The notes beneath the pieces were generated by a model. That model did no database searches and was not told the DNA's origin. It saw nothing but the letters and a program-made list of their open reading frames with translations. This document shows, piece after piece, positions 18,551-28,015 of a DNA stretch of 39,566 nucleotides. Position 1 is the stretch's first letter; each line of letters begins with the position of its first letter. Origin of the DNA: JBAXEO01 sp964541375 (GTDB taxonomy: Bacteria > Actinomycetota > Coriobacteriia > Anaerosomatales > JAAXUF01); assembly GCA_964541375.1 (NCBI GenBank), contig CAZIPT010000014.1, forward strand, positions 1 through 39,566, in the 5' to 3' direction. A program made the translations under genes and the position numbers.

Positions 18551-21500
18551 TCACCGTGGGCTGCGGAACTCACACATGCCCTTGGGCACGTCGCATGTCG
18601 TGCAGCCGGCGCCGGGAGTGGCGGCGAACCTCGACTTCTGGATGTCCCGATACCGACTGAGCAGCCGCGCTTCGATAGCCTCGGCCTCCGCGGCTGGGAA
18701 TCGGAAACTGACCTGCTCTATGCGGCCGGCGCTCAAGACCTCGGGTCGCACGAACACGACCTCGGCCAGCGCACAACCGTCACGCATCGCGGCGAACGCG
18801 TAGCACTCGGCCTGCAGCCGATAGCGGTCGGCCAGTTCGTGCGATTCGCCCGATGTCCCCGACTTGTAGTCGACGATCAGCGCATTGTCGTCCGTGCGCG
18901 CATAGAGGTCGATGCTGCCGCCGAGAATGAACAGGCCATCGTCGACGGGAACGAAGAACGGCGCCTCGTGCTGCACGAACTGCGCGCCGGCCACGCGCGT
19001 CGCGATCTCGGAGTCGCAGTAATGGGCTACTGATTCGGACAGACGACCGCTCTCCTCCACGCTGAGCTCGAAGTATCGACTTACGGACTCCAGTCGTTCG
19101 CGCTCTGGGGCTAACCCCGACGGCGTCACGAGTCGCAGCGCCGCATGCAGCGCGTTTCCTAGCCGCATCGGCTGTTTCGAGCCCGCGCCGGTGCTCATTG
19201 GCCGAGCGACCCGCAACACCCGGCGGATGTGGAACTGTCGAGGGCACCGCTCGAACTCGCTGAGCTGCGTGTACGAGACAGACTCGGGTCGCCATACCCG
19301 CACTTGTTCGGTCCCGAGCGGCGCGCCATACGCCGGCGGCGGCGCGTCCAGCGGTTTGCAGGCGGAGGCATGCCTTTCATCCACAATCGAGTCCGCGCAG
19401 ACGACCCGCAGGCGCCCCGCCGACTTCCCGCCGATAACTATGGATTCCTCGAACGGCTCGCCGATGGGAACATCGTGCCCGAGTGCCCTCGCGAGCTTCA
19501 CCAGGTCACTGTCCGACTCAGAGCGCCTGGCCGGATTGAGACCTCCTGAACCGCTGACCATCAGGAGGTCTTGCGCTCTCGTGAGCGCGACGTAGAGGAC
19601 TCGCTCGCTCTCTTCGCGTCTGTCGGTCTTGTCGGCCGCGTCAAACCGTGAGAACCACTCCGATGCCTGCGGCGACTTCGATTCTCCCTCGCCCTTTGGC
19701 GTCTTTAGTGCGACGAGCAGGCGGTCTTGGTCGATGCTCGTGCGGATGATCTCGTAGTTGTTGCGACCCGACCGTCCGATGTCGGGAACGACGACCACCG
19801 GAAACTCCAAGCCCTTCGACGCGTGGATGCTCATGATCCGCACCGCGCCGATCCCGTCGTCGTCGGCGCTTTCTGGCGCTTCCGGATCTCCGAGTCGCTC
19901 CTTGGCGTCCAGGTGCGCCGAGAACCCAGCCGGGCCGGAACCTTCACCTCGCTCGAACTCTGCCGCCCGCCGCGCGAACTTGATCACGTTGGCGAACGCG
20001 TCGCGCCCTTTGTTCCCGCGCGCCAGAAGGCGCAAGTCGTATCCCGCCTCTTCGACCGCCCGCAGGAGCACGTCCTCCAGAGGTTCCCTGCCCACCCTCG
20101 CTCGAGCGTCTTCGACGACCTCGCGCAAACGGCGAAAAGCTTGTGCGTCGGCGTTCTCGAGCCCCTCGGGATCCGAGCAGACCAGGTCCCATAGCCGCTT
20201 TGACTCCGCCGGAGCCTCCAGTCGCAGCTGAAGCAGCGCGTCGTCCGCTACCGGAACGAACTCCGACGCCAAGAGCACTCCCAGCGCCTCTTCGTCTGCC
20301 ACGTTGGCGATGACGCGCGTCAACGCACGCATCACGGCGGTCTCGGCCAAGGCGAAGAAGCGTCCCCCTCCCACGACGACCGCCGGAATTCCCCGTGCTA
20401 CAAGGGCTTCCGCATATATATGAGCATCGGTATAGGCCTTGACGAGCACCGCCACCTCACCCGGATCCAGCCCACCATCTCGTAGCACGGCAAGTCTCGA
20501 GGCGATCTCGGCCGCCTCTCGGGTGCGCGCCGAGCCGACGCTGACGCCATCGGAGTCTACGAACAGCACTTCAACCCGCGGACCGTCCTTCAACACCTCC
20601 TCCAGTGACCGCTCTGGTCTGTCTCCCGGCGGAGGGTTGAGGGCCAGTGTGTGATTCAGCGAGTACTGCTCGGAGGCAAAGACGCCGTTCACGAACTCCA
20701 GTATTTCGGGATGGGATCGGTAGTTGGTGGCCAGCTCGGCCACAAGGGCTCCTCCTTCGAGCATCGCTCTCCGATGCTCGCGATAGACGCTGACGTCGGC
20801 TCCCCGGAACCCGTAGATCGCCTGCATCTCATCGCCAACCGTGCACAGGTTCTCACCTGCAACCCGCTCGACAATCCCCAACTGCAGTATGTCGGTGTCC
20901 TGAAACTCGTCGACCATGACGACCTTGAATTGCGACCGGTAACGAGCTGCTATCTCAGGAGTGCGGGCAAGCAGGTCGGCGGCCTTCGTCTGGAGGTCCT
21001 CGAAGTCCATCGCGCCCGCCAGGCTCTTGAGTTCGCGGTACCGTCGCCCGTAGACACCGACCAGCTCGCGGAGCTTCTGGGCGTGCGGGTGGGTCATTCC
21101 TGCTGCCGCGCCGGCGGCCAATCTTGCTTTGCCAGCGGCCCCTTCGTCGGAGATGTTGTGGAAGCCGTTGAGCTTCTTCATTGGTTTGTAGCTCTGGGCC
21201 AACTCAAGGATCCGGCCGAACATGCCGGCTTCGGTGTGGTCGAGCCCCGCGATTTCGGAACACCGCTGCAGGAGCGTCCGACATTGTTCCGCGTGGTCCA
21301 GATGCCCCGAGCTGGAACCGTGGTAGTCGAGATCGCACGTCGAGGTGCCGCGGTCAAACAGTGCCTCGGCCTCGTGCAACAGCGAGTCGACCGAGGGCGC
21401 AGTCTCAATCACCACGTCCTCGGCGCCGAGCCCCGCGGCGCCGAGCTGTCGTTCGATCTCAAGCACAGCCGAGAACACTGCATCAACGGAGTAGACGTCG

Positions 21501-21961
21501 AGAAGCTCTCTCAGGGCGCTATCGACCGTGTCGAGCTGCAAGAGTGCGTCTCGAAACGCTTGCTCTCGAAGGTGTCCCGCCGCAAGTGTGTCGAGAACCG
21601 AGAAGAGAGGATCCACTCGCGCCTCAAAGGGGTTTCGCCGCAGGATTCGAGAACAGAACCCGTGGATCGTGGATATCCAGAGGTCACCGGTAGTTCGCAA
21701 ATCCAGTGGTGACCGGGGACTCTCGATCTCTCCGCGAATACGTTCCGCGATCTCTCCGGCGGCTTTCTCGGTGAACGTGATCGCGACCACGCTGGACGGG
21801 TCGATCGGACTCCATCCTGCGAGACGACCTGGCACCACCGCATTGGCGAACCGCTCGGTCAGCATGCGGGTCTTGCCGGAACCTGCCCCCGCGGTCACGA
21901 GGACCCGGCCGGTGAGGTGTTCAGCGGCGAGCGCCTGATCCTCGTTCATCCGCACGCTCAC
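18551..21961 (-). CDS. addA: AddA-type UvrD-like helicase with C-terminal PD-(D/E)XK nuclease
   Basis: The gene encodes 1136 aa. All superfamily 1A helicase motifs are visible: I GAGSGKT (25-31), Ia TFTEKAA, II VDEFQDT, III VGDEMQAIYGFRGAD, IV ATNYRSHPEI, V HASKGLEFPVVVVPD and VI LYVALTRAQDLL, so it should be an active motor. The C-terminal RecB-like nuclease has GGSIDLY and VDYKSG (D1031, K1033). It also carries C906, C1120, C1123 and C1130, spaced like the nuclease Fe-S cluster of AddB; B. subtilis AddA lacks such a cluster. With AddB it would resect double-strand breaks. GTG at 21961 overlaps the addB stop (GTGA); ATG at 21949 is an alternative. An AdnAB-like relation is possible. Confidence 0.9.
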   Translation of the reverse strand: MSVRMNEDQALAAEHLTGRVLVTAGAGSGKTRMLTERFANAVVPGRLAGWSPIDPSSVVAITFTEKAAGEIAERIRGEIESPRSPLDLRTTGDLWISTIHGFCSRILRRNPFEARVDPLFSVLDTLAAGHLREQAFRDALLQLDTVDSALRELLDVYSVDAVFSAVLEIERQLGAAGLGAEDVVIETAPSVDSLLHEAEALFDRGTSTCDLDYHGSSSGHLDHAEQCRTLLQRCSEIAGLDHTEAGMFGRILELAQSYKPMKKLNGFHNISDEGAAGKARLAAGAAAGMTHPHAQKLRELVGVYGRRYRELKSLAGAMDFEDLQTKAADLLARTPEIAARYRSQFKVVMVDEFQDTDILQLGIVERVAGENLCTVGDEMQAIYGFRGADVSVYREHRRAMLEGGALVAELATNYRSHPEILEFVNGVFASEQYSLNHTLALNPPPGDRPERSLEEVLKDGPRVEVLFVDSDGVSVGSARTREAAEIASRLAVLRDGGLDPGEVAVLVKAYTDAHIYAEALVARGIPAVVVGGGRFFALAETAVMRALTRVIANVADEEALGVLLASEFVPVADDALLQLRLEAPAESKRLWDLVCSDPEGLENADAQAFRRLREVVEDARARVGREPLEDVLLRAVEEAGYDLRLLARGNKGRDAFANVIKFARRAAEFERGEGSGPAGFSAHLDAKERLGDPEAPESADDDGIGAVRIMSIHASKGLEFPVVVVPDIGRSGRNNYEIIRTSIDQDRLLVALKTPKGEGESKSPQASEWFSRFDAADKTDRREESERVLYVALTRAQDLLMVSGSGGLNPARRSESDSDLVKLARALGHDVPIGEPFEESIVIGGKSAGRLRVVCADSIVDERHASACKPLDAPPPAYGAPLGTEQVRVWRPESVSYTQLSEFERCPRQFHIRRVLRVARPMSTGAGSKQPMRLGNALHAALRLVTPSGLAPERERLESVSRYFELSVEESGRLSESVAHYCDSEIATRVAGAQFVQHEAPFFVPVDDGLFILGGSIDLYARTDDNALIVDYKSGTSGESHELADRYRLQAECYAFAAMRDGCALAEVVFVRPEVLSAGRIEQVSFRFPAAEAEAIEARLLSRYRDIQKSRFAATPGAGCTTCDVPKGMCEFRSPR

Positions 21962-24762
21962 CTCAGGGCCCCTTCGCAGACGGCCGCCAGGGCGCAGTAG
22001 CGACAGGACTGCGCGTTACGGGGCACGCGCCCGATGTCCCCGGCCACCATCCCGTCGACGGCCCGGCGAACTTCATCCTCCAGCTCGCCGACCATCTTCG
22101 AGAATCGCGTGCCGTCGATGACATCCTTATCGCACGCGTCGCTCGGGACTCCCCCTTCAAGGTCGCCCCTCCAAAATCCCCTCATCTGTCTGCTGCGCAG
22201 CGACCGGTACACGGAGCCTACGACGGGTCGGTCGAGCGCAGCCGCAGCGGCAACTCCATACAACAGGTGCTGGATGCCGGCGCCCGGTCGGGTGAGCCCG
22301 GCGACATCCCGCGTTGACTTGTAGTCCGTGACCACCACGCCCCGAGGGCCGATATCGACCCTGTCGATCCGACCCGCGATCGGCACACCCGCGAATTCGA
22401 AGACAGGGTCGGTACCGAAGGTGATCTCGTGTCCTCCCGGCACGTAGCCCGTAAGCACGTAGGCGTCGTCCTCGACCACGTGCCGAGCCCACGAGAGGGC
22501 TCGCCCGGCGTCGACCTCCTCGGCCAGTCCCTGCACCGGAATCATCTCGCATGTAGACCGCTCCGAACTGCGGTTGAACAACGCGAGGCAGGCTGACAAG
22601 TTGTCGGGGGTCACGCGACTGATGCCCTCGCGCTTCATGTCATCGTAGAAGTCCGATATCAGGCGGTGTGCTCTGCTCCCCAGGGACCCCGCGTCCAGAA
22701 CCGCATCAATCTCGCGGGGTCGCACCACGCGCGTGTAAAACCAGCTGTAGGGACATCGCAGATACGCCTCGATCTCAGTCGCCGAGTAGACCCGGTCTTG
22801 TGTCAGCTTGGCGGAACGCCGCGGATCTAGACGGCCGTGAACGACGGTTCTTACGGGAGGGAGCGAGTCTTCCGGCAACCGGCGTTTCTCTCGGCGCCCT
22901 TCTGTGAACGCCGGCGCGAACCAGCGTGCGTCCTGACACAGGATCGTTTCGGGCCGACCACGCTCTCTCAAGGCGTCTGATTCGCTCTCGTCCGGGCGTC
23001 GGTATAGGTCGAGAACCCGACTCAGAAGCGGGGACGGCCGCATCACTACGCCGTCGCTGCTGACGGTTTGCCGCACCAGCGACAGTCGCCTTCTGGGTCT
23101 CGTGATCATCTGGTAGAAGCCCAGGTCGGCCGACACCGCATCGGAGACGCCGCATGTGCCGGCGCTCAAGGCCTGAACTTCGGCTGCGAACGTGTCCTGC
23201 CCGCCCCGAGGGAACTCTGCCTCCGTGACGCCCGCGATGATGAGCTCGTCAAAGCGTCGTGCCCCCAATCGAGACGCCTGAATCACTTGGACTCTCCCCT
23301 CAGCTTCTTCGGAGGATATGGAGCAGGAGAGCGTCGGCAGTATCGAGAGCATCTCGGCGGCAGAGAAGACATGCCCTTCGACAGAAGCCATCTCAGCGAT
23401 CGCCCCGGTGAACGAACGGTGTGCGCTGGCGTCGACCTCGGGTAGTTCCGTTGAGCCCTTCATGGATGCCGTCGATATGAGTCCGTCTGCCAATTCTTGC
23501 CATTTGTCCGCAGCAAACGCATTGAGGGGCATGCCGGCGGCCTCGCGGCACAGCCGTGCAGCTATCCCGGAGTTGCCGCCGATCTTCTCGATGTCCGACT
23601 GTATCTGGCGGCAGTCATCGGCTTTGTGTCCCCTGCGCCACCTGTTGTCCATCGCCAACACGTCGTCTGCCTCGGTGTCACTGAACGGCCCTTGGAGAAA
23701 CTGCAGCGCGTCGGTCCGTCCTCCTATTCCGAGGGCGATCCGGAGAAGCGCTGTGATCGCTCTGCCCAGAGGGCTTGCGCCAACAGACAATGGACAGTCG
23801 AAATCGCATTCGAGGTGCTCGGCCCTCATCGCGTTGCGAATGAGGTGAAGCCGGGGCCCTAGCTGCCCGAAGGTAACGGCGATCCTTTCAGGCGGTGTTC
23901 CATTCCGGACCGCCCTAGCCGCTAGCGAAGCGACCAGAGCAGCTTCGGCTTCTCTTCCGACCGCCTCCCCTAGCACCACGCTGCCCCCTGCGGCGAGGGC
24001 GCCGCCTTCAGGGCGGCTTCTGGTGCTCACGCACTCGAGCTCGGGGTCGCCCACCACATCCGCCGCGATTCTCACCTCATCGGCGAGTTCGACAAGCATG
24101 GCAGCGACAGCACTGTTGCCGATGGTTGGAGGAAAGCCTTCCTCCCAGGTCAAGGCGGCGCAGACGGAGTTCTTCGCTGCCAGGACTCGGATCATTGCCA
24201 TGTCGGCATCGGAGAATCCCGTGAATCGCATGAACCCCAGGAACCCGACACAAGGCGGGTTCTCAGCGAGGAGCGACGCAATCCATCCCGGCTCGATCAG
24301 CCCGAGCGTGCCGAGGGTCTGTCGATACTGGTCAAGAAGGTCGAGCACGAGCGATCTCGCCTGCCCGATCCTCGCCTTTTCGCGGTGTGGGCTGCTGCCG
24401 CACCCACGCGCCGCCTGCACCAGGAGGCGCTCGAAGCCCGGTGTCCGGGCGGACGAGGCCACTTCCTCTCCCAGGGGGCCTTTGAGAAGCTGCTTGGCGA
24501 TCGCGATTCTGGTCGCTTCACCAACAAGCCGACGCCCATCGCCGTAGAGCTGCCAGAGATCCTCCGCGAGGGTCTGCGAAGTGGCTACACGGACGCGGAA
24601 CGGTGCCTTGCCGGCCAGCTCCGTCTGTAGCCGTCTCACGTCGGCGAGATTCGGCACTACCAGAGTGACGGGCTCTCGAAGATCGAGCGCCTCGAAGGCC
24701 CTCCTGAGAATCCATCCGGTCTTGCCGGCGTTCGCGCGACCGATAACCACCCTCAGCGACAT
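21958..24762 (-). CDS. addB: AddB-type helicase-nuclease subunit with Fe-S cluster
   Basis: The gene encodes 934 aa. A P-loop GRANAGKT lies at residues 8-15, but classical UvrD motifs II-IV are not obvious, as in AddB, whose helicase core has lost motor function. Late segments QASRLGARRFDELIIAGVTEAEFPR and TRPRRRLSLVR correspond to motifs V/VI. The C-terminal RecB-like nuclease has GRIDRVD and VTDYKST (D813, K815), framed by C670 and C920-X2-C923-X5-C929, the [4Fe-4S] pattern known from AddB. It would cut the second strand and recognise the regulatory hotspot sequence in the AddAB complex. AAGGAG lies six bases before the ATG. It is the first gene of addB-addA, overlapping addA by 4 bp. Confidence 0.88.
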   Translation of the reverse strand: MSLRVVIGRANAGKTGWILRRAFEALDLREPVTLVVPNLADVRRLQTELAGKAPFRVRVATSQTLAEDLWQLYGDGRRLVGEATRIAIAKQLLKGPLGEEVASSARTPGFERLLVQAARGCGSSPHREKARIGQARSLVLDLLDQYRQTLGTLGLIEPGWIASLLAENPPCVGFLGFMRFTGFSDADMAMIRVLAAKNSVCAALTWEEGFPPTIGNSAVAAMLVELADEVRIAADVVGDPELECVSTRSRPEGGALAAGGSVVLGEAVGREAEAALVASLAARAVRNGTPPERIAVTFGQLGPRLHLIRNAMRAEHLECDFDCPLSVGASPLGRAITALLRIALGIGGRTDALQFLQGPFSDTEADDVLAMDNRWRRGHKADDCRQIQSDIEKIGGNSGIAARLCREAAGMPLNAFAADKWQELADGLISTASMKGSTELPEVDASAHRSFTGAIAEMASVEGHVFSAAEMLSILPTLSCSISSEEAEGRVQVIQASRLGARRFDELIIAGVTEAEFPRGGQDTFAAEVQALSAGTCGVSDAVSADLGFYQMITRPRRRLSLVRQTVSSDGVVMRPSPLLSRVLDLYRRPDESESDALRERGRPETILCQDARWFAPAFTEGRREKRRLPEDSLPPVRTVVHGRLDPRRSAKLTQDRVYSATEIEAYLRCPYSWFYTRVVRPREIDAVLDAGSLGSRAHRLISDFYDDMKREGISRVTPDNLSACLALFNRSSERSTCEMIPVQGLAEEVDAGRALSWARHVVEDDAYVLTGYVPGGHEITFGTDPVFEFAGVPIAGRIDRVDIGPRGVVVTDYKSTRDVAGLTRPGAGIQHLLYGVAAAAALDRPVVGSVYRSLRSRQMRGFWRGDLEGGVPSDACDKDVIDGTRFSKMVGELEDEVRRAVDGMVAGDIGRVPRNAQSCRYCALAAVCEGALR

Positions 24763-24806
24763 GCGTTGCTCCTTGGTCCCAACCCACTATCCGCTGAGGT
24801 CTGACA

Positions 24807-25100
24807 TCAATCTTGGGTGACGGTATACCGCTGAACGCCTTCTCGGATTTCGCGAACCTTGCGCCAGGCCACCTCTTCGTCCCTGCCAAGGTAGTGGTCT
24901 ACCCGGCCGCCGAGCAGCTCGGCAGCCTCCTCCGCGCGTTCTGCTAGTGCGCGCGCGAGATCTGCCCCCCGGCGAGCCTCGGCCGCCAGCCTTTGCCGGG
25001 TCTTGTAGCCCGAGCTTGGAGCCATGAGCAGCCCAAGTAGCAGCCCGACCATCGCACCCACGACGGCGCCAATGACAAAATATTCCAGATTCCGTCTCAC
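24807..25100 (-). CDS. Small YtxH-like membrane protein overlapping parB
   Basis: The gene encodes 97 aa. One Gly/Ala-rich N-terminal membrane helix (VIGAVVGAMVGLLLGLLMAP, about 9-28) followed by a basic SSGYKTRQRL turn and an amphipathic, charged helical tail resembles YtxH/gas-vesicle-like stress proteins. The start GTG overlaps the parB stop by 4 bp (GTGA) and has AGGAGG seven bases upstream, so it belongs to the parA-parB transcription unit. Whether it tethers the segregation machinery to the membrane is open; nothing in the sequence proves it. Confidence 0.8.
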   Translation of the reverse strand: MRRNLEYFVIGAVVGAMVGLLLGLLMAPSSGYKTRQRLAAEARRGADLARALAERAEEAAELLGGRVDHYLGRDEEVAWRKVREIREGVQRYTVTQD

Positions 25101-25978
25101 TCTTGTACCTCCTGGGCACTCGATTCTGTCTCGCCCTGGGATAGAAGTCTGTAGATCCGGTCCAGATCTTCCTCTCCTTGGAAGTCAATCTCGATCTTTC
25201 CTCGGTCTCTTGCGAGCTTGACGCGGACGTTGGTTCCCAACCGTCGCCTCAGCTGCCGCGCCACTACCTTGAACGCTTTCGGAGTGGCCGGCCTGGGGGC
25301 ACGCTCCGTTTGCCCGGCTGCAAAAAGCCTGGCGAGGTTCTCAGCCTCTCTCACTGACAGCCCGTCATCGACGATGCGTTTCGCGAGCTTCAGGCGCACT
25401 GCTTCATCGGGCACGGAAAGCACCGCGCGTGCATGTCCTGCCGACATAGCCCCCTGATAGACGGTCTCTTGGACCTCTTCGGGCAGATCGAGCAACCTCA
25501 GCGCGTTGGTGACTGTCGATCGGGACTTCGAAACCTTGTCGGCGAGCTCGGCCTGGGTCATGCGGTGCTCCGTGAGAAGTCGGCGATACCCGCGTGCTTC
25601 TTCGATTGGGTTCAGGTCCTTGCGCTGCAGGTTCTCGATAAGCGCCATTTCAAGCGACTCGATCTCCGAGCTTGTCCGCACTCGGACCGGAACCCTTTCA
25701 AGCCCCGCTTGCCGACAGGCCCGCCATCGCCTCTCACCTGCGATTATCTGGTAGCCCTCCCCCATCGGCCTCACAAGGATCGGCTGGAGAAGGCCAACCT
25801 TCTTGATGGAGTCGCTGAGCTCTAGCAAGCTCTCTTCGGTCAGATCGGTTCTTGGCTGATCGGGGTTTGGCGAAATCATCTCGATTGCGAGTTCGTAGAC
25901 ATCGCCGTTCGTCTGAGATTCCTGTGAAGCGCTCGGGATCAGCGCCGCGAGCCCACGCCCTAGTCCCCTTCTAGACAC
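25097..25978 (-). CDS. parB: Chromosome partitioning protein ParB
   Basis: The gene encodes 293 aa. The N-terminal RRGLGRGLAALIP is typical of chromosomal ParB. The ParB/Srx CTP-binding domain includes QPRTD, QPILVRP and AGERRWRACR (the GERR motif), followed by IENLQRKDLNPIEEA and a helix-turn-helix (TQAELADKVSKSRSTVTNALRLL) that binds parS. The C-terminal dimerisation part is at about 240-290. Start: GTG at 25978 gives VSRRGLGRG; a TTG at 25984 is equally open. Either overlaps the end of parA. Two parS sites lie 1.6-2 kb upstream at 27558 and 28000. Confidence 0.96.
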   Translation of the reverse strand: MSRRGLGRGLAALIPSASQESQTNGDVYELAIEMISPNPDQPRTDLTEESLLELSDSIKKVGLLQPILVRPMGEGYQIIAGERRWRACRQAGLERVPVRVRTSSEIESLEMALIENLQRKDLNPIEEARGYRRLLTEHRMTQAELADKVSKSRSTVTNALRLLDLPEEVQETVYQGAMSAGHARAVLSVPDEAVRLKLAKRIVDDGLSVREAENLARLFAAGQTERAPRPATPKAFKVVARQLRRRLGTNVRVKLARDRGKIEIDFQGEEDLDRIYRLLSQGETESSAQEVQE

Positions 25979-26768
25979 GGTCAACCACTTCCTTCGCTAG
26001 GCTTGAGTAGGCTTCCGCACCCTTGCCGGTTGGATCGTAGAGGGACACGGGTTTGCCGAAGCTGGGCGCCTCCGACAACCGGACCGTGCGTGGGATGAGC
26101 GTCGTGAAGACTTTGTCCCCAAAGAAGTCCCTGACCTCGGTAACTACCTGTTGGGCAAGCCTCGTACGCGAGTCGTACATGGTCATTACGACACCGAACA
26201 CTTCAAGTCCGGGATTCAGGTGGGTCTTGACCAGCCTAACGCTGTCGAGAAGCTTGGAGAGCCCCTCCAACGCGTAGTACTCGCATTGTATGGGGATGAG
26301 CAGTCCGTCCACGGCGGTAAGCGCGTTGATGGTCAGCAGCCCGAGCGACGGTGGGCAGTCGATGATCACGAAGTCGAACTCTGCGGACACCGGCTCCAGA
26401 ATGGACTTGAGCTTTGTCTCTCTGCTGAAGGCTGACACCAACTCGATCTCAGCGCCTGCCAGTTGGATTGTGGCTGGCGCTACGAACACATGTTCGATTT
26501 CGACTGGTTCAATGATCTCGGCGAGATTGGTGTCCCCCAAGAGCGCGTTGTAGATGCAGAGCTCTCGCTGGTTCTTGTTGAGCCCGAAGCCCGAAGTGGC
26601 GTTCCCTTGGGGGTCGAGGTCGACAAGCAGGGTCTTGTAGCCGAGCTGCCCGAGCGAAGCAGCAAGGTTCACTGCTGTGGTGCTCTTCCCAACCCCGCCC
26701 TTCTGGTTGACGACCGCGAGCTGGATCCCAGATCCAGGCAGGCGGCGTGTCGAGTCTCCGTAAGCCAA
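25971..26768 (-). CDS. parA: Chromosome partitioning ATPase ParA/Soj
   Basis: The gene encodes 265 aa. The deviant Walker A is NQKGGVGKSTTAVNLAA, followed by the A' motif LLVDLDPQGNATSG and Walker B FVIIDCPPSLG. It works with ParB on parS to separate origins and, as Soj, can modulate DnaA. The start is TTG at 26768, preceded by GAGGGGGAG. A TATACT hexamer (minus strand, 26808-26813) may be its -10 element, although the -35 is poor. The gene overlaps parB, and the order parA-parB-YtxH forms one operon. Confidence 0.96.
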   Translation of the reverse strand: MAYGDSTRRLPGSGIQLAVVNQKGGVGKSTTAVNLAASLGQLGYKTLLVDLDPQGNATSGFGLNKNQRELCIYNALLGDTNLAEIIEPVEIEHVFVAPATIQLAGAEIELVSAFSRETKLKSILEPVSAEFDFVIIDCPPSLGLLTINALTAVDGLLIPIQCEYYALEGLSKLLDSVRLVKTHLNPGLEVFGVVMTMYDSRTRLAQQVVTEVRDFFGDKVFTTLIPRTVRLSEAPSFGKPVSLYDPTGKGAEAYSSLAKEVVDRV

Positions 26769-26842
26769 CGCTCCCCCTCTTCCAGTTCAGAGCCCTGTCA
26801 GGGGACGAGTATAGCCGAGCCTCGTTGACGGCGATAGTGTTG

Positions 26843-27565
26843 CTAGGCCAACGGCGAGTGTTGAGCCAGCCCCTCCCTGCGGGGTAGTGGGGTCGGTCCG
26901 ACCGAAGCCTTCAGATAGCAGTAGACCGAGCGATGGCCGACGCCCTCCGGCAACTCAAAGGAACGACTGTGCTCTGGCCGCATGCCCGTAAGTGCGCATA
27001 CCTTCTCGGCCCTTCTCACCTCGGAAGCCTCCGGGCTGCCCTTCATGCAGATCAGGCGTCCGCCCACCGACAAGAGGGGGGAGGCCAGCTCGACGAGGGC
27101 AGGAAGTTCTGATACGGCCCGAGCCACCACCACCGAGTACTCTCCCGCGTGTGTTCTTGCAAGCGACTCAGCTCTCTCAGACTTTGTGCCTACCCTCGGC
27201 TCTAGTCCCAAAGCGAGCACGATGCCCCGGACCTCCCTCATCTTCTTCGCGACTGAATCGGCGAGGTCGATTCGGCGCTGAGAACACACCGCAAGAGGGA
27301 TTCCCGGGAAGCCGGCGCCGGATCCGAGATCCAGCACGTCTCCCGGCGCTGACGAATTGAGATCCTCAAGAACGGACAGCGAGTCAGCCGTGTGGAGGCG
27401 AAGTGCCGCGGATGGGTCGGTGATGCGGGTCAGGTTGATTCGATCGTTGGCCGCCAGCACCATCTCCAAGTGCGTGACCAGGGACTCGAGCTCTTGGAAT
27501 CCGATCGCTATACCCATGAGAGAAAGGTACTCTGACAACTCGATGAGCATCTGCTCGTGTTTCAC
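26843..27565 (-). CDS. rsmG: 16S rRNA (guanine-527 N7)-methyltransferase
   Basis: The gene encodes 240 aa of Rossmann-fold methyltransferase. The SAM-binding motif is DVLDLGSGAGFPGIPLAV, with NDRINLTRI and ARAVSELPALVELASPLL as further family landmarks. It methylates G527 of 16S rRNA. The start is GTG at 27565 with GGAGG upstream, and this codon lies inside a parS palindrome (27558-27573), so start selection and ParB binding share bases. The last about 20 residues are proline/arginine-rich and probably lineage-specific. It ends 74 bp upstream of parA. Confidence 0.94.
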   Translation of the reverse strand: MKHEQMLIELSEYLSLMGIAIGFQELESLVTHLEMVLAANDRINLTRITDPSAALRLHTADSLSVLEDLNSSAPGDVLDLGSGAGFPGIPLAVCSQRRIDLADSVAKKMREVRGIVLALGLEPRVGTKSERAESLARTHAGEYSVVVARAVSELPALVELASPLLSVGGRLICMKGSPEASEVRRAEKVCALTGMRPEHSRSFELPEGVGHRSVYCYLKASVGPTPLPRREGLAQHSPLA

Positions 27566-27573
27566 GTGAAACC
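27558..27573. other. parS: parS centromere site overlapping the rsmG start
   Basis: The 14-bp palindrome GTTTCACGTGAAAC at 27559-27572 within TGTTTCACGTGAAACC matches the widely conserved ParB-binding parS sequence at 15 of 16 positions. It lies in the same region as parAB. The rsmG GTG start codon falls in its centre. Confidence 0.93.
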
Positions 27574-27999
27574 TCCCCCTCGTGTCTCAAGAGTCTACCA
27601 CTGTCGTCTGGATACCACGGACCAAGGGTTTCTGTCGACCGCCCCGAATAGCGCCGTTCCGTCTCCTGTGGAGGGCGTTCCCTAGCTGTGCGGCAGCGCC
27701 AAGAGCCTTGAGGCGACGGCGCGTTTTCGTGGAGGTGGATCAGTTCTGCGAGTTACATAGGCGAGCTTGAGGAATTCGGCGCGGCGGCCGCATCGTCCAC
27801 GATTCCGCTCCGGCCTATCCCTCGGCGCCGGCTACGACATCGCGTCAAGCAAGCAAGGTCCTGGCCGGCTTCGTCATCGGCGCCTCGCACCATTGCCTAC
27901 CGGTCGCTGCATCGATCAGCAAGGGGTGGAGGTTCCGAATCCAATTGCGTCCCGAAGACAGAGGTCGCACATCTCGAGTTGATGGCTGGTGCTCACCCA
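27574..27999. other. Gene-free interval between two parS sites
   Basis: About 430 bp between the two parS sites, extending to the hairpin at 28161, show no ORF with a ribosome binding site or recognisable protein. Short open frames exist on both strands but have no family features. No tRNA, IS or clear promoter was seen. Confidence 0.6.
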
Positions 28000-28015
28000 T
28001 GTTTCACGTGAAACC
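28000..28015. other. parS: Second parS centromere site
   Basis: TGTTTCACGTGAAACC is repeated here with the same 16 bases as at 27558; the 14-bp palindrome is at 28001-28014. It is 442 bp from the first site and intergenic. Confidence 0.93.

Noticed and set aside
20651..21712. A 353-codon plus-strand open frame, and a similar one at 18077-19033
   Set aside because: The first is antisense to addA. The second runs across the rlmN end and the addA end. Neither has recognisable motifs.
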